From Thermoplasmatota archaeon (lineage in GTDB: Archaea; Thermoplasmatota; Penumbrarchaeia; Penumbrarchaeales; Penumbrarchaeaceae): DNA of 8,312 bases. A program made the position numbers and the translations under genes. The notes beneath the pieces were generated by a model. That model made no database searches. It was not told the origin of the DNA and saw only the letters and a list, made by a program, of their open reading frames with translations. Below, one piece after another: positions 1 through 5,591 of the stretch; position 1 is the first letter of the stretch, and each line of letters opens with the position of its first letter. The stretch spans positions 1 through 8,312 of the forward strand of contig JAUVBH010000056.1 of NCBI GenBank assembly GCA_030591285.1, given 5' to 3'.

Positions 1-3
1 GGT

Positions 4-20
4 GAAAAACCGTTTTTATA
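4..20 (+). promoter_or_regulatory. Archaeal promoter (BRE + TATA box) of the beta-helix surface protein operon
   Basis: A purine run (GAAAAA, from position 4) is followed by TTTTTATA at 13-20, the arrangement of an archaeal BRE/TATA element. Transcription normally starts about 25 nt downstream of the TATA centre, so near 42-46. That would leave a short leader that still contains the Shine-Dalgarno sequence at 47-54 and would exclude the upstream ATG at 30. The sequence match is direct; the start site is inferred. Confidence 0.6.
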
Positions 21-46
21 CTGAAACCAATGGACATATGCAGCAA

Positions 47-54
47 GGGAGAGG
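47..54 (+). promoter_or_regulatory. Ribosome binding site that decides the start at 60
   Basis: GGGAGAGG lies 5 nt before the ATG at 60. The ATG at 30, which opens the same frame, has no such site and would probably lie upstream of the transcript start. The same GGGAGAGG string recurs just before the regulator gene at 2694. Confidence 0.7.
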
Positions 55-59
55 AAAGT

Positions 60-2660
60 ATGAAAAATAAGAGCGGTGCACCAGGGCCCCAGGTAGCATG
101 GTTTCTCGTAGTTGTTTTGATAGCGGGGCCCCTCTTCCTTGGATCGGATGTCTTTGTAGAAGGAGACAGAATGCCGACCAGATCCGAGACCATTCATGTT
201 GGATCCGGATATTCATACACTACTATCGGTTCGGCGATCTCCGCCGCTTCTGCAGGTGATCACATCGTTGTTCATCCGGGGATCTACAATGAGAGTGTCA
301 CCCTGGATAAGAAACTGGAACTTCACGGGACCGAGATGAACAATACCATTATCAATGGAAAGGGAAGGACCGCACTGATCGTTACAGCTGACAACTGCAA
401 AATATCCGGTCTGAACTTGACTGGTGGACTTCCAATTGGATGGTCTGGAGAAGAGACCTGGACTGCAGGTTTGGAGCTGAAATCCGATCTGAACGAAGTT
501 TATGGGATCTACATGCAAAACAACTATTTCGGGGCCCTGATGAGAGATACTGACAACAACTGGATCCATGATTGCATATCATCCAATAACAAACAGCACG
601 GTGTGTTCCTATCAGGTTCCTCCGGCAACAGGTTCGATAGTTTCCATAGTTTGAACAACGGGTACAATGGTTTCGGTTTCTTTGTCTCTCCGGATAACGA
701 TTTCTATCACTGCCGGTCGGAGGGGAACGTCAAGAGCGGCTGGGAGATATGGGACTCCGAAAGGGAGTATATCAGGTTCTGTACTGCAAATTACAACGGT
801 AGGATCGGTTTCATGGTCGGGGGTTCATTCGATAAGAACTGGTTCGAGAACTGCGAAGCCATAGGAAACACCGAGGAAGGCTTCTGGTTATATGTCGAAG
901 CCTATCAGATGATCGAGAACTGCACCATCGTCAACAATGGCGGTTCAGGGATATATCTGCCCTACAACGGATATGCATCAAAGGCTATCGTTTACAACAA
1001 TCTGATAATGAACAACACCAACTGGGCAGTGAGGATCGAGAATGATTGTGATAACAGTGAGTTCTACAGTAATGATATCATAAACAACAGAAATGGGCAG
1101 ACCCCTCAAGTGACAGATGATGGTGATAAGAATATCTGGAACAAAGAAAGCACCGGCAATTATTGGAACGAGTGGGTATCCCCGGACTCAAATTCCGATG
1201 GGATCGTCGATGCACCCTACACCAACAACGGTGCATCATCATCAAAAGATAATTTCCCAAGCACAAGAAGGTTCACAAATCACTCATATGGGTCCACAAT
1301 AGGAGTTGGACCGTACGTGCCATGCATAGTCAGGTCATTTCCTGGAGATGCAGTGGTAGGAGAGAACTATTCCGTCAAGTTCGAAGCAGTGGACAGGGAC
1401 ACTCCTCAAGATGAACTGACCTGGGGTTTCACAACTCTGGCAACATGGTTGTCAATGGAAGGAAATGTTCTCAGCGGCAGGCCATCCCATCTCCATATCG
1501 GTATTCATACGATCGAAGTATGGGTTACAGATGGAACCGGGATCGATGAGTTCATATTCAATATCGAGGTCGAAAAGGAGAAAGATGAAGAATTTGAAAA
1601 CGAATATCCCCCATCGATCATAACTTCACATATCAAGAGTGCCCTGGTGGGGGTCTACTATACTCATGAATACAGTGCCCTGGACCAGGATACTGATATC
1701 AAAAGTCTCCATTGGGAAGTGACCACAACATCAACCTTCCTCACCATGAACGGAAACGTACTGGAAGGCATGCCGACAGCAAATGATATCGGAGCATTCA
1801 CGGTTTCCATCATGGTCACAGATGGAGATTATTTTGACATCTCAAGTTTCACTCTTATGGTATATCCCCAGGATTCGGTCGTTGACGATGACGTCGGTAC
1901 TGAAATCGAAGTGATAGACATCGTCCAGGGGCCCCGAATGGAGACCGGAGAGACCATTCTCAGTGTGATGGACCTGACCGAGGGAAAGGTGAATTTCATT
2001 GAATTCGAATGGTATATTGATGGAGCATTGATCGGAGGCAATTCGCTTCTGGTTGTATTTCTGGAGGATGGCACCCACTCGATAACACTCAGAGCAAGGG
2101 CTCTTGATAATGACTGGTATGAGGTCAATAAAGATGTGAAGGTCGGAGGAATACCCAGCAACAGTGATCGAATAGATGACCTCGCCTTGATAGTCGTGAT
2201 CGTCCTTGGAGTTGTCATCATCATGATAGCAGGATCCTTCATCTACTCCAGAAGAAATAGGAACATTCCCAGGAGATCAAGAGATGAAGAGAATGATCCC
2301 GACAATGTCTCGTACATGGATCATTCAGGTGTGGAGATAAGTACTGGCCATAACATAGTTCCTGGTATTGTCCGAGGTGGCAGGATCGATGGCAGCAGAG
2401 GTAACGTTCAAGAATCGGAGAGAGAGGAAACAGCATACAGGGGCTCACCTAAACAGGGGCCCCACTCCTCCCTCGAGGATGAATATTGGTCAATAAGCGG
2501 CGAAGCACTGTCCTGGAAGCGCCCAAGCAAATTCAGCATGGATAAGGAGAAGATGGACTACAAATTGAAGGTGAAGTTCGAAATGGGCGAGATAGACCAT
2601 GGCCTTCATAACGAACTGCGGGATTTCATCGAGGATCACTTCTCGGAGGGAAACCAATAA
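60..2660 (+). CDS. Membrane-anchored surface protein: NosD-type beta-helix, two He_PIG domains, Ig-like domain, TM anchor, cytoplasmic tail
   Basis: An 866-residue exported protein. Residues 12-29 form a hydrophobic signal segment. Residues about 45-405 are a right-handed parallel beta-helix of NosD/PbH1 type: N-rich coils of 23-24 residues, ending in the NosD-like GNYWNEW and SDGIVDAPY motifs. Residues about 418-505 and 516-604 are two He_PIG (cadherin-like Ig) domains with the usual D-x-D and TDG signatures. Residues 614-697 look like a third Ig/PKD-like domain. A TM helix (706-730) precedes an RR/RNIPRR stop-transfer stretch and a polar 136-residue cytoplasmic tail. The tail ends in an amphipathic segment (about 834-860, with FEMGEIDHGLHNELRDFI) that loosely resembles SHOCT-type C-terminal motifs. 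Such beta-helices usually bind or cleave polysaccharide, but no catalytic residues can be assigned, so adhesion or carbohydrate binding is a guess. Start 60 was chosen over 30 because of the ribosome binding site and TATA spacing. The gene ends in tandem stops, TAA TAG, and is probably co-transcribed with the regulator 33 nt downstream. Confidence 0.85.
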   Translation: MKNKSGAPGPQVAWFLVVVLIAGPLFLGSDVFVEGDRMPTRSETIHVGSGYSYTTIGSAISAASAGDHIVVHPGIYNESVTLDKKLELHGTEMNNTIINGKGRTALIVTADNCKISGLNLTGGLPIGWSGEETWTAGLELKSDLNEVYGIYMQNNYFGALMRDTDNNWIHDCISSNNKQHGVFLSGSSGNRFDSFHSLNNGYNGFGFFVSPDNDFYHCRSEGNVKSGWEIWDSEREYIRFCTANYNGRIGFMVGGSFDKNWFENCEAIGNTEEGFWLYVEAYQMIENCTIVNNGGSGIYLPYNGYASKAIVYNNLIMNNTNWAVRIENDCDNSEFYSNDIINNRNGQTPQVTDDGDKNIWNKESTGNYWNEWVSPDSNSDGIVDAPYTNNGASSSKDNFPSTRRFTNHSYGSTIGVGPYVPCIVRSFPGDAVVGENYSVKFEAVDRDTPQDELTWGFTTLATWLSMEGNVLSGRPSHLHIGIHTIEVWVTDGTGIDEFIFNIEVEKEKDEEFENEYPPSIITSHIKSALVGVYYTHEYSALDQDTDIKSLHWEVTTTSTFLTMNGNVLEGMPTANDIGAFTVSIMVTDGDYFDISSFTLMVYPQDSVVDDDVGTEIEVIDIVQGPRMETGETILSVMDLTEGKVNFIEFEWYIDGALIGGNSLLVVFLEDGTHSITLRARALDNDWYEVNKDVKVGGIPSNSDRIDDLALIVVIVLGVVIIMIAGSFIYSRRNRNIPRRSRDEENDPDNVSYMDHSGVEISTGHNIVPGIVRGGRIDGSRGNVQESEREETAYRGSPKQGPHSSLEDEYWSISGEALSWKRPSKFSMDKEKMDYKLKVKFEMGEIDHGLHNELRDFIEDHFSEGNQ
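1311..1871 (+). repeat. Tandem He_PIG/cadherin-like domain duplication within the surface protein
   Basis: The two consecutive domains of roughly 90 residues share an ordered pattern: hydrophobic-G-x-x-Y near the start, then a D-x-D loop, a W-E/G-hydrophobic-T-T-x strand, L-x-M-x-GNVL-x-G-x-P, an IG-hydrophobic stretch, and V-TDG before the last strand. This is protein-level duplication. The DNA has diverged, so it is old. Confidence 0.7.
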
Positions 2661-2693
2661 TAGACCTTCCCGTCAATATACGAGGGAGAGGAG

Positions 2694-3242
2694 ATGAAAC
2701 GGGAACGAGGAAATGAGAACGACACCCGGGAAAACCTGGACCGTTTTATCCTGGATAATCCAGGTGTCTCCTTCTCTCATATCCTCAAACTTTTCAAGAT
2801 CAACAGGGGTACCCTTCGATATCATCTACAGTATCTGGAAGGTGAAGAGAGGGTAAAGAGTATCAGAAAAGGCCAACAGAACTGCTACTATTCCACCCAG
2901 GTAGGCTCTTTCGATCCAGTGACAGGTGCTTCCGATCTCACAAGGAAGCAGATCAGGATCCTCAGAGCGATAAAGGATGATCCGGGCGTCTCAAGAAAAG
3001 GGCTACTTGATCTCACAAAACAATCGAGGGAAGAGGTCAATTACAATCTAAAGAGATTGAGAGATAAAAAGGTTATTTGGAAGATAGCTGATGGTGGAGA
3101 CCCCTGCTACGAGTTCATAACCAAAGAGAAGCTTGCAGCTGAAATGATGGCCATAATTTTGGAGAAATTCCTGGATGATGAAATGGACCGGGAAACATTT
3201 TTGATGTTGACAAGGAAGCTTGATGAGGATATGGACAGCTGA
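2694..3242 (+). CDS. Transcriptional regulator with two winged helix-turn-helix domains (COG3398 type)
   Basis: A 182-residue soluble protein with two winged HTH domains in tandem. The first (about 12-68) has a recognition helix around INRGTLRYHLQYLEGE, with the RYHL motif typical of archaeal ArsR/MarR-like regulators, and a wing ending in NCYYS. The second (about 82-143) starts LTRKQIRILRAI and has a recognition helix around SREEVNYNLKRLRDK, followed by a wing ending near CYEF. A helical C-terminal tail (144-182) could mediate dimerisation. This architecture matches archaeal COG3398 proteins; no ligand-binding domain is visible. GGGAGAGG at 2684-2691 precedes the ATG. The gene follows the surface-protein gene by 33 nt and overlaps or abuts the next gene, so it probably regulates this operon or related surface genes; the target is inference. 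Confidence 0.85.
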   Translation: MKRERGNENDTRENLDRFILDNPGVSFSHILKLFKINRGTLRYHLQYLEGEERVKSIRKGQQNCYYSTQVGSFDPVTGASDLTRKQIRILRAIKDDPGVSRKGLLDLTKQSREEVNYNLKRLRDKKVIWKIADGGDPCYEFITKEKLAAEMMAIILEKFLDDEMDRETFLMLTRKLDEDMDS

Positions 3243-4284
3243 TGGAAGGTATTTTTCTTATAGTAGTATTGCTGATTCTGTTATCGGGGGAGATAGGATC
3301 AACAAGGCCGACCATTACCGAAATATTCGCAATATCTGGATCATAATGATCGTTGTGGGGCCTATTCTCATCATTCTCAGTGGTGCCTTGGTGATAGCTT
3401 CTTCACAACCGGAATGGATAAAGGTCCTTGATGAGGAGGATTTCGATTATGATTACTGGGATGAATCCTATTCCGTCAGTTTATCAGGAGATGAGATCGA
3501 CAATGATCTCAAGATAACTATCAGATCGAAGAACAATGAGACAATAAGGATCCATTTCTGGATAGAGAATGATTGGGGCTCAGACGAGTTAAATGAAAGA
3601 GGAGATACACCCGAAACCTATAGTGTCGACCTCGGCTACGTCAGTTATTATGATGATTTCGAATTCTTCATAACTATCGAGGATGACATCCACAATATTC
3701 ACGATCTGGAAGTCTCCGTCATGAAGAGTGATATCCCGGATTCCTTTTACGGATTCTGTGCAGCATCTTCCATGATCGGGCTTATTGGAATGCTGCTTTT
3801 GGTCCTGGGCATTATCTTCACGGTTGTTTACAATGGAAGGATCAAGGAACAGGATCCCCAGTTCATAAGGGAGAACATGATCAGAAAACAGGAATCCATG
3901 ATGAGAGAGCAGCAGGCAAGAAAAGCCATGGAGATGGAGAGAGTACGACAACGGCAGGCAATGGAGATCCGCGCAAGGAACCTGGAAACATCTTACCGAC
4001 TGGATGAAGCGGCGTTCCTCTATGATAGATTGGGTATGTTCGATGACGCTGTCAGATGTAGGAGGAAGAGAGGAGAGGAGGTCTCCAGACACATCCATGT
4101 CAATGCAAATGATATCTTTGAACAATTGCAGAGACATGGGACAGCTATCCCGTACCTTTGTATGAAATGCCATGGAATGATCGATATCGATGGGACGAAG
4201 AACAGACATACAAAATGCCCGTATTGTGGGGCACCAGTAGATTTCGAAAATCTGAAAAGGGCTGCTGGGAACCTGCTGCAATGA
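3223..4284 (+). CDS. Two-TM membrane protein with acidic outer domain, coiled coil, TPR-like helices and C-terminal zinc ribbon
   Basis: About 353 residues if the ATG at 3223 is used. TM1 is at about 38-59, preceded by basic YRNIRN, which favours an inside N-terminus. Residues 62-175 form a very acidic, probably beta-rich outer domain. TM2 is at about 181-203. The rest is cytoplasmic: a charged coiled coil (207-250, rich in Met, Arg, Gln and Glu), a helical pair resembling one TPR unit (252-285, with DEAAFLYDRLGMFDDAVRCRR), and a zinc ribbon with C313-x2-C316 and C332-x2-C335. Function is unknown; such ribbons bind protein or nucleic acid partners. The N-terminus is uncertain. A TTG at 3220 and ATG at 3223 overlap the regulator by about 20 nt and follow AAGGAAG. 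GGGGGAG at 3286 precedes an ATC codon at 3298, with convincing coding from there. An ATG at 3346 would start inside TM1. The 3' end at 4284 is secure. Confidence 0.8.
   Translation: MRIWTADGRYFSYSSIADSVIGGDRINKADHYRNIRNIWIIMIVVGPILIILSGALVIASSQPEWIKVLDEEDFDYDYWDESYSVSLSGDEIDNDLKITIRSKNNETIRIHFWIENDWGSDELNERGDTPETYSVDLGYVSYYDDFEFFITIEDDIHNIHDLEVSVMKSDIPDSFYGFCAASSMIGLIGMLLLVLGIIFTVVYNGRIKEQDPQFIRENMIRKQESMMREQQARKAMEMERVRQRQAMEIRARNLETSYRLDEAAFLYDRLGMFDDAVRCRRKRGEEVSRHIHVNANDIFEQLQRHGTAIPYLCMKCHGMIDIDGTKNRHTKCPYCGAPVDFENLKRAAGNLLQ
3250..3297 (+). promoter_or_regulatory. Possible internal promoter and ribosome binding site for the zinc-ribbon gene
   Basis: CTTATAG at 3257-3263, preceded by ATTTTT, resembles a TATA box. 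GGGGGAG at 3286-3292, roughly 25 nt further on, is a strong Shine-Dalgarno match. If both are used, transcription would begin near 3285 and translation at the ATC at 3298 or the ATG at 3346. The pattern may be coincidental. Confidence 0.3.
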
Positions 4285-4334
4285 ACGAATAGAAATTCCA
4301 CATTGTGGGTGACTCAATACTCTTGTCCTTACCA

Positions 4335-4341
4335 GGGGAGG
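4335..4341 (+). promoter_or_regulatory. Shine-Dalgarno GGGGAGG before the M48 protease
   Basis: GGGGAGG is the strongest ribosome-binding match in the gap 4285-4342. It ends only 1 nt before the TTG at 4343, which is tight, and 28 nt before the ATG at 4370, which is too far. It supports initiation nearby but does not cleanly decide between the starts. Confidence 0.4.
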
Positions 4342-4342
4342 T

Positions 4343-5161
4343 TTGAAATCGGTCCGATCATATCACCCTATGATGGTGGCCAATGTAAAGCTAAGGTATC
4401 CTGGTGAATGGTTCAACCTTATACTGGCAGCTTTTTTTGGTATCATAATCTTCTTTGTCCTCAGTGCTCTAACAGGTGGCCTGTGTTGTTTCTGGGGGTT
4501 CATCGGGATAATCATCATGCTGCTGATGGTCGGAGCAGCCAACAGCCATCTTAGGAACATCGGTGTATCAATAGATGAACGCAGACTTCCAGATCTCTAT
4601 GAACTTTGTCAGGAAGCTGCGGAGAGTATTGACGTGACACTACCAAAGATGTACCTCGATGGAAATCCTCAGGTGAACGCTTTCACCAGGGGGATCGCTT
4701 CACCTGTCATTGTTTTGAACAAGGGTTTGGTGGACATCATGAACCAGGGGGAATTGAAGTTCGTGGTTGGTCACGAACTGGGTCATATCAAACTCTATCA
4801 TTTCGCGATCAGGACCATGTTCGATTCCAGTATCCTGAGGGTCCCATTGATCGCATATATTCCACTGATGATCTTCAAGTTGATATTCCTCAATGGTCGG
4901 ATGTCCCGCTCTTTCGAGTATTCTGCGGATAGAGCTGGTCTTCATGCTAGCGGAAACGTACACGATGCGGTTTCATGTATGATCAAACTGAAGACAGGTA
5001 AAAAAGAGGTTGATGAGAAAAAGGTCGAGATGGCAATAGCAGGGAAACTTGACCTTGATGACAGTGACAACTTCCTCAAGGATATGCTATCCACCCATCC
5101 TGATTTCGAGGATCGGATCAGGGAGATGGTGGAATACTCAAGAGATAATGATCTATCATAG
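4343..5161 (+). CDS. M48-family membrane zinc metalloprotease (HtpX-like)
   Basis: A 272-residue integral membrane protease of the M48 family. Two N-terminal TM helices (about 24-43 and 48-66) precede the catalytic domain. The zinc motif HELGH is at 144-148 (H144 and H148 ligands, E145 catalytic). The third ligand is E192 in SFEYSADRAG, the family's usual ExxxD context. The preceding NPQVNAFTRG stretch (108-117) and the C-terminal STHPDFEDRI motif (250-259) are also characteristic. A third hydrophobic segment (163-183) lies between the zinc motifs. All catalytic residues are present, so it should be active, facing the cytoplasm as in HtpX, where the family degrades misfolded membrane proteins. 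Start: TTG at 4343 opens the frame next to GGGGAGG; ATG at 4370 or 4373 are alternatives. It ends in tandem stops TAG TAA and converges with the broken minus-strand gene only 5 nt away. Confidence 0.9.
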   Translation: MKSVRSYHPMMVANVKLRYPGEWFNLILAAFFGIIIFFVLSALTGGLCCFWGFIGIIIMLLMVGAANSHLRNIGVSIDERRLPDLYELCQEAAESIDVTLPKMYLDGNPQVNAFTRGIASPVIVLNKGLVDIMNQGELKFVVGHELGHIKLYHFAIRTMFDSSILRVPLIAYIPLMIFKLIFLNGRMSRSFEYSADRAGLHASGNVHDAVSCMIKLKTGKKEVDEKKVEMAIAGKLDLDDSDNFLKDMLSTHPDFEDRIREMVEYSRDNDLS

Positions 5162-5166
5162 TAAAG

Positions 5167-5487
5167 TCAAATTGAATAGAGAAATAATGAGAGCACAAAT
5201 AGGAAGAGAATAGGTGAAAATACCTAGGCCACGACTCCAGAGGACGCCATTCCAAAGATCGAACAGGGATCTGATTTTTCATTATGAATCATTGTAGCAA
5301 AACCTACGATCAGACCGGCCATGGGAACTACTAATAGAACTGACATTGTGAAAATGAATTGAGACCAGATTGGAATTCCGAAGGGGTATCTTGGATAATT
5401 TGTGATCAATTACAGCATAACGGCTGCTCCCAACGATATCAGCCCCAATACTAGAGAAAAGGTTCCTCCGATCGATGTTCTCTTCAC
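5167..5487 (-). pseudogene. Broken gene for a small three-TM membrane protein with two in-frame stops
   Basis: Read on the minus strand from GTG at 5487, one frame gives 107 codons ending in TGA at 5169-5167, interrupted only by TAA at codon 26 (5412-5410) and TAG at codon 88 (5226-5224). Ignoring the stops, the product has a natural layout: a basic start (KRTSIGG); TM1 over residues 8-25; a polar NYPRYPFGIPIW linker; TM2 over 44-66; a charged loop, HNEKSDPC; and TM3 over about 76-106. The second stop falls inside TM3 and the hydrophobic run resumes directly after it (VFSPILFLFVL). No frameshift is needed. I infer a recently inactivated gene; readthrough or two short peptides (a TTG at 5409 could restart translation) are less likely. 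The family is not recognised. The same frame is open back to an ATG at 5580, but that stretch looks less gene-like. Confidence 0.6.
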
Positions 5488-5508
5488 GAAATGAAATTGT
5501 AATTGTGG

Positions 5509-5514
5509 TTTTAA
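5509..5514 (-). promoter_or_regulatory. Possible TATA box for the broken minus-strand gene
   Basis: On the minus strand TTAAAA lies with its centre about 25 nt before the GTG at 5487, the spacing expected for a leaderless archaeal transcript. No Shine-Dalgarno precedes that GTG, which fits leaderless initiation. The short motif in an A/T-rich stretch makes this weak evidence. Confidence 0.3.
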
Positions 5515-5591
5515 GGGATTGTTGAACCAACTTGACCTGATGTTGGAAAAGATTGAAATGATTTGTATGCCACTTATCATAAGGGATTCAT

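Noticed and set aside
30..59. Upstream ATG at 30 as start of the beta-helix protein, adding ten residues
   Set aside because: It has no ribosome binding site, lies only 10 nt after the TATA box, and would put polar residues ahead of a good signal peptide that begins at the ATG at 60.
4298..4308. Small palindrome CCACA-T-TGTGG between the zinc-ribbon and protease genes
   Set aside because: A 5-bp inverted repeat is common by chance. There is no following T-run for a terminator and no clear TATA box beside it for an operator.
3589..4317. Long minus-strand open frame (242 codons) opposite the zinc-ribbon gene
   Set aside because: The plus-strand frame encodes clear TM helices and a zinc ribbon. 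The minus product is rich in Cys, His, Ser and Ile without recognisable domains, as expected for an antisense shadow.
5274..5279. T-run downstream of the protease as an archaeal terminator
   Set aside because: It is a single short run more than 100 nt after the stop, and it lies within the broken minus-strand reading frame.
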